A DNA stretch of 64,000 nt from Ardenticatenaceae bacterium (GTDB taxonomy: Bacteria; Chloroflexota; Anaerolineae; Promineifilales; Promineifilaceae). This document shows positions 8,500 through 16,994 of the stretch, in pieces. A program made the translations under genes and the position numbers. Under the pieces are notes generated by a model that was given only the letters and a program-made list of their open reading frames with translations, made no database searches and had not been told where the DNA came from. Where the stretch lies: positions 2,294,001-2,358,000 of the forward strand of contig JACKBQ010000001.1 in NCBI GenBank assembly GCA_020634455.1, written 5' to 3'. The stretch's first letter is position 1. Each line of letters starts with the position of its first letter.

Positions 8500-9900
8500 T
8501 CAAGGGAAGCTTGTCTCTAGCCATTGCAAACCGTTCACCGAAACGCCGTGTATGCGTAGCTCCCAGTGTAAGTGAGGGCCAGTGGACAGACCGGTAGAGC
8601 CGCCAGCAGCCAGCGCCTGGCCAGCAGTTACCAGGTCTCCTACAGCCACAAATGTCTCCGACAAATGGAAATAGGCAGTTAAAACACCTTGACCATGATC
8701 CACAACCACCGTATTGCCGTGCAAATCCATCAACTCATTAAAAACCACCGTGCCATTAGCGGGAGACAAAATCGGCGTGCCCACTGTGCCAGCAAAATCC
8801 ACACCAGAATGGTAAATTTCTACCGGGCCGCCAGCGTAAGACCTTGGATCGCCATACCGTGCGGTAACAATCGTCGTCGTTACCGGGGACGTAAACAAGC
8901 CTTCCCACTGGCGCGTTTCGGTATTCGTCAGGTAAAAGCTGTTGAGCACTTCATCTTCCTGCGCCCGGGTAACGGGATCATCAGCTACTGGGATTTGCTG
9001 CAACACGTAGTCGCCGGGGTTTACCAGTACCTGCTGCGTAAACGGCCGCCACGGCCGTTCTCCGGAACCTTCTAGCCGCAAGGTGAAAAGCCCCGGTTCG
9101 GCAAAAGCGTCAATGCCCACCAGGGCGGCGTAACCACCTTCTTGCGGGAAAAATTGCAAGGATTGGTCGCCAAAACTGCCAGACGGCCGTCCTTCCAGCA
9201 CATTTTCCACGTAAATGGAAACTGTATTGCCGGGGATGATGGGAAACGGCCGTATGACCACCTGCTGCCACTCACCCGTCAATGCCTGGTACGGCGCGTC
9301 GCCGGGGATGCGCAGCCGCTGCCCCGTGAGCAAGTACGCCGGGTAAGGCAAATTGTTCGCCGCTGCCAGCGCCGCCGGGCGAATGTTGTGCTGGGCGGCA
9401 ATGGTGATCAGCGTTTCACCGCGGGCGACCACATGAGGTGTGCCGGTGATGGTTTGCGGCAGCGCGGAACCGGTGCGGCTGACCACGGTAACTGTCTGCC
9501 CCGCAGCCGGGGGTTGGCTAGGGCTGATCATCCGGTTGGTTTGCAAGATGGCGCTGGGAGTGGTGTTGAAAACGGCCGCAATTTGTGCCAGCGTATCGCC
9601 ACCGCCCAAGGTGTAAACCGTCGCCACAGCTTCCCCCTCGCCACCGGGCACGATGAGCGTTTGGCCCACGAACAAATTATCCGCATTGGCCAGGCCGTTC
9701 AGCGCCAGCAAATCTTCAATGGTGATGTCGTACAGGCTGGCGATGTAGGTAAGGTTTTCTCCCTCAGCCACGGTGTGGACGCGGGGAATGGGGTCGCTGC
9801 TGCTGTTTGGCGCGGGGGTGGGGGTGGGATCGGCCGTTTGCGCCAAAACTGGCAGCGGCAGAAGCAAAAGCAGTAATAAAAATAGACCGATACGTTTCAT
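8500..9900 (-). CDS. Secreted LysM / M23 family metallopeptidase
   Basis: Probable peptidoglycan hydrolase acting in the envelope. MKRIG, a leucine-rich stretch and VLAQ form a cleavable signal peptide (about residues 1-20). Three LysM repeats follow at about 40-85, 95-140 and 155-200 (HTVAEGENLTYIA, YTLGGGDTLAQIA, HVVARGETLITIA). A beta-rich middle leads to a C-terminal M23 domain (about 355-460). The zinc ligands are visible as HSGVD (HxxxD) and GPHLHWE (HxH), so it should be active. Length is 466 residues. It lies downstream of the DUF192 gene on the same strand, but a terminator at 9901-9935 separates them. Confidence 0.92.
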   Translation of the reverse strand: MKRIGLFLLLLLLLPLPVLAQTADPTPTPAPNSSSDPIPRVHTVAEGENLTYIASLYDITIEDLLALNGLANADNLFVGQTLIVPGGEGEAVATVYTLGGGDTLAQIAAVFNTTPSAILQTNRMISPSQPPAAGQTVTVVSRTGSALPQTITGTPHVVARGETLITIAAQHNIRPAALAAANNLPYPAYLLTGQRLRIPGDAPYQALTGEWQQVVIRPFPIIPGNTVSIYVENVLEGRPSGSFGDQSLQFFPQEGGYAALVGIDAFAEPGLFTLRLEGSGERPWRPFTQQVLVNPGDYVLQQIPVADDPVTRAQEDEVLNSFYLTNTETRQWEGLFTSPVTTTIVTARYGDPRSYAGGPVEIYHSGVDFAGTVGTPILSPANGTVVFNELMDLHGNTVVVDHGQGVLTAYFHLSETFVAVGDLVTAGQALAAGGSTGLSTGPHLHWELRIHGVSVNGLQWLETSFP

Positions 9901-9935
9901 AAAAAAGGCCGCCCAGCCGTAAACGGCCTGGGCTA
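9901..9935 (-). terminator. Intrinsic terminator of the DUF192 gene
   Basis: Minus-strand stem GCCCAGGCCG / CGGCTGGGC with loop TTTA, followed by GGCCTTTTTT. It lies between the DUF192 stop and the start of the LysM-M23 gene, so each is its own unit. Confidence 0.8.
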
Positions 9936-9965
9936 TTTATGAAAGCCCTAGCGGGGCTTCCCCAA

Positions 9966-10355
9966 CTAGCCGGGGGCTTTAGCCCCTGGCGGATTTACAA
10001 ATTGAATGTGATCCCCCACTTGCACCCGGTTCACAATCTCCGGCTGGCCTTCAATAACGTAGCGGGCAGGCGCGGGTGGCAGGTAGGACAGCCGCCACGG
10101 TTGGGCCACGACGGTGCCCACCACTTCCCCGGCATCGTTGACCCAAATAACGCCCAGGTCAAAAAAGACAAACAGCATGTGGATGGCGGTATTTACCCGG
10201 TTGTCGCGGGCTTCCACCAGCACCAGGCCATCTTGCGGCCCCAGCGTGCGCCGGAAGGTGAAGCCGCGCAGCTTGCTGCCAAAGCCATCGCACCATTTGG
10301 CCTGCGGAATGAGAATTTCGCCACTCTCGACGTGAATAATCTGTCGTGTGCCCAT
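9966..10355 (-). CDS. DUF192 family protein
   Basis: About 129 residues of the small DUF192 beta-barrel family: GFTFRRTLGPQDGLVLVE, TAIHMLFVFFDLGVIWV and a final GDHIQFV. Function unproven in general. The start is set at ATG 10355, where the conserved region begins (MGTRQIIH). A TATACT box lies only 8 nt before it and no Shine-Dalgarno is seen, which fits a leaderless message. The longer reading frame back to 10424 runs through a short repeat (10376-10403) and gives nothing family-like. Confidence 0.8.
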   Translation of the reverse strand: MGTRQIIHVESGEILIPQAKWCDGFGSKLRGFTFRRTLGPQDGLVLVEARDNRVNTAIHMLFVFFDLGVIWVNDAGEVVGTVVAQPWRLSYLPPAPARYVIEGQPEIVNRVQVGDHIQFVNPPGAKAPG

Positions 10356-10363
10356 CGGCTGGA

Positions 10364-10369
10364 AGTATA
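10364..10369 (-). promoter_or_regulatory. Probable -10 box for leaderless DUF192 transcript
   Basis: TATACT on the minus strand, 8 nt upstream of the ATG at 10355 with no ribosome-binding site between. This matches the arrangement seen before five other genes here. Confidence 0.5.
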
Positions 10370-10375
10370 GTGAAG

Positions 10376-10403
10376 GGGTGCAGGGGTGACAAGGTGACCG
10401 CGT
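10376..10403. repeat. Half copy of the GTGACAAGGTGAC repeat
   Basis: GGGGTGCAGGGGTGACAAGG followed by TGACCGCGTG, matching one arm of the repeat inside nnr. It lies directly upstream of the DUF192 promoter. Confidence 0.7.
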
Positions 10404-10575
10404 GAACCTGGCCAATGGTCTCATGGGTGGTTAAAGCAAAATTGAATGTTGCTCAACGATTGCCCCACGACGGATTGACAAAAATGGGGAGAGGGGAGTA
10501 TGCTGCTGCCTTATGTTTTTTCTTGCCAGAACACATTTAGGCCAACCAAATTGAATAACTCGTGGAGGGAATCAA

Positions 10576-10791
10576 TTGTTAGCAAATGATAAAAACGGGG
10601 GTGCTTTGACAGCACGGGAGCTTGAGGTTTTGCGCCTTATTGCCGCCGAAAAAGCGGACAAGGAAATTGCCAGCCAGTTACAGGTTAGCGAACGTACCGT
10701 ACGCTATTATCTGGAAAGCATCCATGAAAAACTAGGAACAATGACTCGCGTGGGAGCGGTTGCCAAAGCCATTCGATTGAATCTGATTTGA
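10576..10791 (+). CDS. Solo LuxR/GerE-type helix-turn-helix protein
   Basis: A 71-residue DNA-binding protein that is almost only a GerE domain: LTARELEVLRLIAAEKADKE, then IASQLQVSERTVRYYLESIH and EKLGTMTRVGAVAKA. No receiver or autoinducer domain is present. TTG at 10576 is chosen because GGAGGG lies 6 nt upstream. It precedes two exported proteins and could regulate them (inference). It lies at the start of an AT-rich stretch without the ACGGCCGT palindrome, which suggests recent acquisition. Confidence 0.8.
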   Translation: MLANDKNGGALTARELEVLRLIAAEKADKEIASQLQVSERTVRYYLESIHEKLGTMTRVGAVAKAIRLNLI

Positions 10792-10930
10792 TAATCCCAT
10801 CCTCCAAAACACACATTGTTTGCCTAATCCGGCAAATCTGTTGCCGGAAATGTCAGGTTACTTGCTTAATGAATTAGCCTACACTAACTCTTGTGTTAAC
10901 ACATCCAAATACACATTATGGAGGTTGTAC

Positions 10931-11794
10931 GTGACAAACAGATTTCAATATATTTTAGTTGGCGTAGGAGTCACTCTGCTTACAATTGCTACAGCTCTTG
11001 TGATTGGATACAACGAAACACAAGCTAGTAGTGGATCAGAGATAGTAACCATAACGAACCCAGTAGAAGTAACTCAGCACGAAGCAGCAAATAACTTAGA
11101 AAGAAACCAGGGCCAAACAGATGATGTTATTGGTTTATTATCGGAACGCAATCAATTAGTTGCTAATTGGCAGACATCTGTTGAAGCGCAAAGTGGCTGG
11201 TTGCATATGAAAATACTTTATGACCAAGAATTTGGTAGCGGAGGGATGCTACCAAATGGAACTCAAATTCCCCAAGATTACATCAGCGAAATTTGGTACA
11301 AGTCAAATGATGCCGATGCAACTGTCCAAATGGTCAATTTAATGTGGGACTTAGAAGGCAATTTGGTACAAGTGGCAACCTATCGAGATGGGTATTGGCG
11401 CAATTTCTCCGACAACAGTAAAGAAGCTGGTACGCCGCCTTCTCTACCTCAAGACGATCGTTTTGTGGCAGGAAATGTAGCCTATAACAAGATTGTTCGT
11501 GAGGATATACCTTCCGATAAAGATTCAATTACAGTATTTACTTACCATTATAGTCACCCAGCTATCTCTTATGACAATACTGGATTTGAAGGGGTTATAA
11601 TCAACGGTGGCATCATTCAGGAAATGATTGATTTTACCACTGGCCAACCACTTAAAGTCACGACAATATTTCAAATGACAGATGGTAGTGAGCGCATTGC
11701 AGATGAATACACTTACCTGCTTACTGAAATTGTTAATGATGTACCGACCAATGTTTTTGAATATCTAGAGAAGGAAGTAGATCATGATAATTAA
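10931..11794 (+). CDS. Membrane-anchored protein of unknown function
   Basis: 287 residues from a GTG start at 10931, preceded by GGAGG with 6-nt spacing; the upstream frame to 10820 has no such signal. One N-terminal membrane segment (about residues 6-30, ILVGVGVTLLTIATALVIG) precedes an extracytoplasmic polar domain rich in Asn, Gln and Tyr. No domain is recognised. It overlaps the next gene by 11 nt, so the two are translationally linked. AT-rich codon use differs from the housekeeping genes. Confidence 0.7.
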   Translation: MTNRFQYILVGVGVTLLTIATALVIGYNETQASSGSEIVTITNPVEVTQHEAANNLERNQGQTDDVIGLLSERNQLVANWQTSVEAQSGWLHMKILYDQEFGSGGMLPNGTQIPQDYISEIWYKSNDADATVQMVNLMWDLEGNLVQVATYRDGYWRNFSDNSKEAGTPPSLPQDDRFVAGNVAYNKIVREDIPSDKDSITVFTYHYSHPAISYDNTGFEGVIINGGIIQEMIDFTTGQPLKVTTIFQMTDGSERIADEYTYLLTEIVNDVPTNVFEYLEKEVDHDN

Positions 11795-12233
11795 ATCAAA
11801 AGTTCGCTTTGCTATTGGCAGTTTGACAGCAATAGTTTTGTTTGCCTTATTAGTCAACACAATATTTGCTGCCTCCGTCTCAACCCCATTTGTAGGGTCT
11901 ACTGCTATTTCATTGAAGTATCACACTCATTATGCACCTAATTCGTGGTATGCAAATGTTGAAAGCTCAATGGATTGGGGTGCGGGTCCAGCAATAGATG
12001 TAATTGGCTGGTCTTCCTGGAATGTTTATGGCAAATGCAACAGAGCGTATGTGACAGCTAATTATCTTGGCGGAACAGCAGGCTATAATGTGAAGTTTCA
12101 AGGAAGGACAAGTGCTCGATATATTCCTAATTGTGCGGGATCACGGCAGACGGTCTCTAATGGTTATCACCAGTTTCAAGAAGGTGGTAGTTCAATTAAT
12201 CCGTGGGTTCAGGAGATTCGCAGCTACCCTTAA
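11784..12233 (+). CDS. Small secreted protein of unknown function
   Basis: 149 residues with a clear signal peptide: IIKSKVR, a hydrophobic core (about 9-27) and a likely cleavage after IFAA. The mature part, about 120 residues, is rich in Tyr, Ser, Gly and Trp, with two cysteines (GKCNRAY, PNCAGS) that could form a disulfide. The composition suggests a small beta-sandwich, but I do not recognise the family. The start overlaps the upstream gene; a strong terminator follows. Confidence 0.7.
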   Translation: MIIKSKVRFAIGSLTAIVLFALLVNTIFAASVSTPFVGSTAISLKYHTHYAPNSWYANVESSMDWGAGPAIDVIGWSSWNVYGKCNRAYVTANYLGGTAGYNVKFQGRTSARYIPNCAGSRQTVSNGYHQFQEGGSSINPWVQEIRSYP

Positions 12234-12269
12234 ACAATAGAACTTTCTTAAGTTCATAGGGTATTGGAG

Positions 12270-12305
12270 GTGCTGGAACATTAACCGTTCCAGCACTTTT
12301 TATTT
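12270..12305 (+). terminator. Intrinsic terminator of the small secreted-protein operon
   Basis: Perfect stem GTGCTGGAAC / GTTCCAGCAC with loop ATTAACC, followed by TTTTTATTT. Confidence 0.9.
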
Positions 12306-12407
12306 ACTTCTCCTCAATGGCAAAGATATGATGCTACTAAATCATTGTGAATGGTCTGGGAATAAGGTAGTTGAATGTGTACGGCCGTTACACACAAGAT
12401 GAGGTAA

Positions 12408-13112
12408 ATGATGCGCCCACGATTTTTACTGTTTTTAACAGTCGTAGCTGTATTGGCTGGCTGTGCCCTGGAGCGAAAACCTGTTGACGATGCAGAGAAA
12501 AATCTGAATACGGCCGTTAACTCCGTAAATGCAAGCAACGAAGATGTTACCCGTTTTATCTACTTTGTCCCCGAAGAACAGGATTTAATAGAAGCTGAAC
12601 TAAGCCCCGGCATCCTTTCCCGCAATGAATTTCTGCCCGAGAATGATTTGATGCTCTTTGCAACTGCGGATTGGGAAACGGCCGCTGATCAAATTGCAAA
12701 CAATCAGGCCCAGGCGCTTCTCATTCACCATGCTGCCCTCGCGGCTGTTAACCAAGCTGAACTGCAAACGTTTTTTGAGGGAAAAGGGTTGGTGGTGGCC
12801 GGCATTGGCATTCCTGGTCTGGAATTGGCACAGTTTTTAGGCTATCCTGCGCTTTTTACAAGCACGTGGTCTGCTGATGATGGGTATACGACACCGTACT
12901 ACTTTTACCTGTATTCTTTAGAGATAAGTGGCAGCCAAGCGGAAATTGATCGTTTGCAAGCATTGGGCTGGAGACCTGGGGAAGCGTTGCCGTCGGGTGT
13001 TGTGGTCTCGGATTCAGTAGGCGTGGGGTATGGCGCTTCTACAGATTCATTGCTAGGGAACGGCCGTATCACCCCAATGTTTCGCCTCATCGCCGCGCAT
13101 GGGCAAAATTGA
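12408..13112 (+). CDS. Putative lipoprotein of unknown function
   Basis: 234 residues. MMRPR, a hydrophobic stretch and lipobox VLAGC place the lipid-modified Cys at about residue 19. A GATGAGG site precedes the paired ATGs at 12408/12411. The mature protein is alpha/beta, with an ISGSQAEIDRLQALGWRPGE segment and a DDGYTTPYYFYLYSLE stretch; no known domain is seen. It stands alone between convergent neighbours. Four ACGGCCGT-type sites in and around it mark it as resident rather than recently acquired DNA. Confidence 0.65.
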   Translation: MMRPRFLLFLTVVAVLAGCALERKPVDDAEKNLNTAVNSVNASNEDVTRFIYFVPEEQDLIEAELSPGILSRNEFLPENDLMLFATADWETAADQIANNQAQALLIHHAALAAVNQAELQTFFEGKGLVVAGIGIPGLELAQFLGYPALFTSTWSADDGYTTPYYFYLYSLEISGSQAEIDRLQALGWRPGEALPSGVVVSDSVGVGYGASTDSLLGNGRITPMFRLIAAHGQN

Positions 13113-13169
13113 GAATCAAACACTTTTTCTAAGCAGTGCAACACCAGTTGTGGGTGGATGAACTGTTGG

Positions 13170-13733
13170 CTATTGCCAATCAGCTTGTCTTTGACTGACG
13201 AGACTGTCGTAAATGGCCTGAGCCTGGGGGAAGTTGAAGGTGTACGGCCGTTCCCAAAACTCCTGCAATTGCTGATTCCCCGTCTGCTGTTCATACACAA
13301 ACGCCTGTACAAACATCTCCAACTTGTCCGCATCATGCACCAGTTTGGCCTCTGGCGTTTGGGCGGCGTGCAGCTCTTCCCACAAATCCATGAAGGCGGG
13401 GGCAAACTGGGTGTCTCCCAGCATTTCCTGCATCGCGCCGCGCTCTACCTCCGTTTTAATGCCGGGCGGCAGATAGCGCCAGGCGGGGGTGGGAATGTCC
13501 GTGGTGAGCGCTTCCGGTAAATCGTGCAGGGCGGCGATGGCCAGCAGTCGCCCCAAATCTAATTCTTCATCTACTATTTGCGCTAAAACCAGCGCCACAA
13601 ACACCACGCCAAAGCTGTGCGTTGCTACGTTTTCCGCATTGGGTACGCCGCGCTGCACCCAGCCGGTGCGGGGTGTCCGTTTAAGCTGGTTGCCGTGTAA
13701 AAGTGTGTTGAGTACGGCCGTTACATCCATCAT
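13170..13733 (-). CDS. HD-domain 5'-nucleotidase (YfbR-like)
   Basis: 187 residues of the HD hydrolase superfamily, most like YfbR-type deoxynucleoside 5'-monophosphatases. Metal ligands are visible as ATHSFG (His), ALHDLPEALTTD (His-Asp) and VHDADKLEM (Asp). Length matches the family (about 190). AAGGAGAAG precedes the double ATG. Likely role is dephosphorylating dNMPs in nucleotide salvage; substrate range is inferred from family only. Confidence 0.85.
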   Translation of the reverse strand: MMDVTAVLNTLLHGNQLKRTPRTGWVQRGVPNAENVATHSFGVVFVALVLAQIVDEELDLGRLLAIAALHDLPEALTTDIPTPAWRYLPPGIKTEVERGAMQEMLGDTQFAPAFMDLWEELHAAQTPEAKLVHDADKLEMFVQAFVYEQQTGNQQLQEFWERPYTFNFPQAQAIYDSLVSQRQADWQ

Positions 13734-14151
13734 CTTCTCCTTGCCTAAATAAACCTCCGGGAGGTTTGGTAAATAACCCTGATGATGTTAGCCCGGAGGT
13801 TGGTTTTCCTAAAAAATCTGCGTTTATCCACGTTAATCAGTGTCCTGTTGTTTTTGGTAATTGTGGCTGGCGGAGGGTAATTGAGCAAACTGTGGGGCAA
13901 GCTGCGACGAATCAACCGTTCTTCACAGGCAAATTCAGTTATACTCGCAAAAGGCATAATCTGGCATTTTTCCCAGAGGGAATACTGTAACAAAATGCCC
14001 ACAGCGAGTATACACTACCAGTCAGGAAGAACGCGCAATGGAACCAATTTCAAAATTGCCTGTTATAAATTCGCTGAACCCCACGACATACTACACAGAA
14101 CGGCCAATGAAGCAGTTTTGATTCATCGGCCAATGATTTTAGGAGACATGC
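13734..14151. other. Gene-free stretch with inverted repeats
   Basis: No supported gene. It holds an ACCTCCGGGAGGT palindrome with a further CCCGGAGGTT arm (13748-13802), an ATCTGCGTTTATCCACG stretch like those seen near 1570, 20945 and 30760, and a divergent pair GTTATACTCGC (about 13948) and GCGAGTATAC (about 14006) that could be operator half-sites for the ECF sigma gene. An open frame 13881-14207 has no ribosome-binding site or domain. Confidence 0.5.
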
Positions 14152-14778
14152 ATGTATCTCAACCAAACTGTTCAGGCGCCCATCGCGCCACTCTGGTTGA
14201 CAATTAATGTCCTGTTAGCGGAAGCGCCGGCCACCATCGAGGATGATCGGGCGCTGGTGCAGGCGGCCCGAGCCGATCTGCGCGCCTTCAACGGCTTGTA
14301 CGAACGGCACGTCACCCGCGTCTACCGTTACTTGCTGGTGCGGGTGGGCAACGTGGCCGACGCCGAAGATTTAACGTCGCAAACCTTTTTGGTGGCAATG
14401 GAAAATCTGGACAAGTACCGTGGGGAACGGCCGTTCCTGGCCTGGTTGTTTGGCATTGCCCGGCATAAAGTGGCAGACAAATACCGCAGGCAAAAGCCGG
14501 AAGCAGCGCTGGAAGCCGCCAACGATTTGGCCGATGCCGATGAAGCACCCGACACAATTGTTAGTCAGAAATTACAAATTGAAGCGGTCGCCCAAAAGCT
14601 GCAAACCTTATCACCCGACCGCGCCGAAGTAATCTCACTCCGACTGTTTGGTGGGCTGGACATTCCAGAAATTGCCCGCCTGATGCAAAAACAGGAGCCT
14701 GCTGTGCGCATGTTGCTGCATCGGGGATTGCAAGATTTGCAAGCCCGGCTCAATCCAAACCAGGAGGCAAACGCATGA
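14152..14778 (+). CDS. ECF-type RNA polymerase sigma factor
   Basis: 208 residues with the two ECF domains. Region 2 (about 50-110) reads LYERHVTRVYRYLLVRVGN, AEDLTSQTFLVA, then FLAWLFGIARHKVADKYRR. Region 4 (about 140-195) reads LSPDRAEVISLRLFGGLD, IPEIARLMQKQEPAVRMLLH. TAGGAG lies upstream of ATG 14152. The stop overlaps the next start (ATGA), so the downstream membrane protein is coupled to it, as usual for a sigma/anti-sigma pair. An upstream inverted half-site pair may be an autoregulatory element (inference). Confidence 0.92.
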   Translation: MYLNQTVQAPIAPLWLTINVLLAEAPATIEDDRALVQAARADLRAFNGLYERHVTRVYRYLLVRVGNVADAEDLTSQTFLVAMENLDKYRGERPFLAWLFGIARHKVADKYRRQKPEAALEAANDLADADEAPDTIVSQKLQIEAVAQKLQTLSPDRAEVISLRLFGGLDIPEIARLMQKQEPAVRMLLHRGLQDLQARLNPNQEANA

Positions 14779-16853
14779 ATGAACAAGACCCAATCCTGGC
14801 AAATGAACTTAACCGGCGCATCAATGCCGAAATGCAAGGAAAGGCAAAACCACCCGTCAGTGAGGCAATTCAGCCAGAAGCTGAACTGGCCGCCAAGCTG
14901 ATCAATCTGGCGCAGGACACACATCCCGACCCAGATTTTGTGACCAACCTGGGCAGCCAATTGGCCCGCCGGGCGGCCAGAAAACAACAATTACAAAACA
15001 AAGCTGCGCCGCCAGAACGGCCGTCATTCTGGCGGCAGCTAGAACAACTATTAAAGGAAGGAACCACCATGAATCGTAACAAATATCTACTCGGCGCACT
15101 TGGCGTCGTGGCGCTCGTACTTGTGGGCACGTATGTACTGTTTAACCGAGGCAACAATAACAATAATAGTGAATCTGTAGCCGATGCTACTGGCAGCGAA
15201 GTACAGACAGAGGGCACAGACAGTGAATCTGTTGGCCAACCCACCAGCGTGCCCAATACCACGGATGAGGCCGTTGAAGTGGCTGATTTGCCCGCTTTGC
15301 CCGCCATTGGTGCCAGTGACCAGGCAACTGGGCTGGGTGGCGGGGGCGTGAGCGCGCGGCCCATGGGTGGCGGCGGTGGCGGTATTGAAGGCGCGGCTCT
15401 TGCCGCCGATGGCAGCTTCATCTTCACCGATCCGTTTTCAGGAACTGTTTTTACGCTGAATACCACCTTGCCCACAGAGCCAAGATTAGCGACGGTGCTG
15501 CAAAATTTGCCCAGCGAAGCGCTGCTTTTAGAACAAGCGCAAGATTTGGCCAACCGCCTGGGCTTTTCTACTCAAATGTATCGCGAACAGTATCAGGTTT
15601 ATGAAGCGCAACCTGGTGAACGTGTCTATGAACCGCCAATCGTATACTATCTCTTTGATGGCTCGCGTACGCTGATCGTAGACCAATGGAGCGCCTACTA
15701 CAACGATAGCAGCATTATCACCGATTTTGAGAACCCGATTTCGTTTGAAGCGGCCGTTCCCATTGCCGAAGCGTTTTTGCAAGAACACGGTCTGCTCAAT
15801 TTTGAGTATGAAGTACAGCAAATCTGGGGTTCCGACGTGAACTTTGTCCGCACCATTGACGGTGAGCGAAACAACCAGCCAGAAATCACGGTGGGTGTCA
15901 GCAGCGACGGCCGTGTTTACTCCGTCAGTTACCAGGGGTTGCGCAATGTAGAAACTTTGGGCCGTTATCCAATCATCTCGGCTCAGGAAGCATGGGAAAT
16001 TCTGCAAGGCGGCGTCGTGGAAAACAACATTTTGTACCAGTTCATAGCCCAGCCAGAGCAGGCGATTGAACAACCTATTGCCATAGACGACCCAATCGCT
16101 GATCTGTATCAATTCTGGGTGCGTGAATACGCTCCTGGCGAAGAAATTCATCTGTACGAATGGCCCGTTGTTTACCTGCCGGTTGGCAGCGATGGCAACC
16201 CGCGCATCCAGTTGCGTAACTACGTTATCCAGACCGATCCGGCTACGTTGGGTGCACTGGCCGAGCGTGTAGGACAGCAAACCCACGTCTGGGGCCAGAT
16301 TGGCTCGGATGGCACAACCCTGGAGCTGGCTGGCTGGGAACCGGTAGACCCGAACTTCCAACCCGCCACCACGGGGCAGGGCATCATCACCCGCAGCGGC
16401 GACCAGGTGCTGTTTACCGATACCAACACGGGCCAGGTTTTCATCGTGCCTAATGTGCCGAGCGATCTTGAGGATGGCACCGAAGTGTACCTTTTCGCCT
16501 GGGCGGCCCGCGACCTGGGGCAAGCATATCCAGTGCTAGACTGGGAAAATATGGACAAGATTATCACCTTCCCGCCAACTGAAGAGGTGCTGCCGGTAGA
16601 ACCAATTGAAGAGCCGCTGCCCATAGATGGGCCGTTTGAGCCTTTCACCTACCAGTCGGTCACCGTGAATGAGGTATCGCTGGCTTACTACACCACATAC
16701 AGCTGGCCCACCAACGAAAATGGCGAAATCAGCTACGACGGGCAGCCCACAATTATTGTGCAACCTACCTGGAAGTTCTCTGGCGAAACCAACGACGGTT
16801 ACTTTGTAGAATTCTTCATCCAGGCACCACAACCTGAATATCTGAACCGCTAA
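14775..16853 (+). CDS. Large single-pass membrane protein, putative anti-sigma factor
   Basis: 692 residues. A polar cytoplasmic N-terminus (about 1-95) leads to one membrane helix (about 103-122, YLLGALGVVALVLVGTYVLF) and a long extracytoplasmic part. That part opens with a low-complexity Asn/Gly linker (GGGGVSARPMGGGGGGI) and contains beta-rich repeats. Coupling to the ECF sigma gene by ATGA suggests an anti-sigma or sensor role. The N-terminus lacks the HxxxCxxC zinc motif of common anti-sigma factors, so this rests on context. An internal AAGGAAGG before the ATG at 15069 could produce a second form beginning just before the membrane helix. A terminator follows. Confidence 0.75.
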   Translation: MNEQDPILANELNRRINAEMQGKAKPPVSEAIQPEAELAAKLINLAQDTHPDPDFVTNLGSQLARRAARKQQLQNKAAPPERPSFWRQLEQLLKEGTTMNRNKYLLGALGVVALVLVGTYVLFNRGNNNNNSESVADATGSEVQTEGTDSESVGQPTSVPNTTDEAVEVADLPALPAIGASDQATGLGGGGVSARPMGGGGGGIEGAALAADGSFIFTDPFSGTVFTLNTTLPTEPRLATVLQNLPSEALLLEQAQDLANRLGFSTQMYREQYQVYEAQPGERVYEPPIVYYLFDGSRTLIVDQWSAYYNDSSIITDFENPISFEAAVPIAEAFLQEHGLLNFEYEVQQIWGSDVNFVRTIDGERNNQPEITVGVSSDGRVYSVSYQGLRNVETLGRYPIISAQEAWEILQGGVVENNILYQFIAQPEQAIEQPIAIDDPIADLYQFWVREYAPGEEIHLYEWPVVYLPVGSDGNPRIQLRNYVIQTDPATLGALAERVGQQTHVWGQIGSDGTTLELAGWEPVDPNFQPATTGQGIITRSGDQVLFTDTNTGQVFIVPNVPSDLEDGTEVYLFAWAARDLGQAYPVLDWENMDKIITFPPTEEVLPVEPIEEPLPIDGPFEPFTYQSVTVNEVSLAYYTTYSWPTNENGEISYDGQPTIIVQPTWKFSGETNDGYFVEFFIQAPQPEYLNR

Positions 16854-16865
16854 TTTCGCTTCATG

Positions 16866-16901
16866 AAGCTGCCAGATTTTGGGAAATCTGGCAGCTTTTT
16901 T
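16866..16901 (+). terminator. Intrinsic terminator of the sigma/membrane-protein operon
   Basis: Stem AAGCTGCCAGATTT / AAATCTGGCAGCTT with loop TGGG, followed by TTTTTT. Confidence 0.92.
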
Positions 16902-16917
16902 GCCAGGTTCATAATAA

Positions 16918-16958
16918 AAAGCGGGTTGATGCCAGAACATCAACCCGCTTTTCTTTTT
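16918..16958. terminator. Bidirectional terminator between convergent genes
   Basis: Stem AAAGCGGGTTGATG / CATCAACCCGCTTT with loop CCAGAA. Both sides carry T-rich tails (TTTTCTTTTT on plus, TTTTTATTAT on minus), so it probably ends the minus-strand binding-protein gene too. Confidence 0.8.
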
Positions 16959-16994
16959 ATTTCATTGGGCGGAAAAAGAGCGACTCAGACCATT

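Noticed and set aside
13881..14207. 108-codon frame before the ECF sigma gene
   Set aside because: No ribosome-binding site, no domain, and it overlaps the sigma start in another frame.
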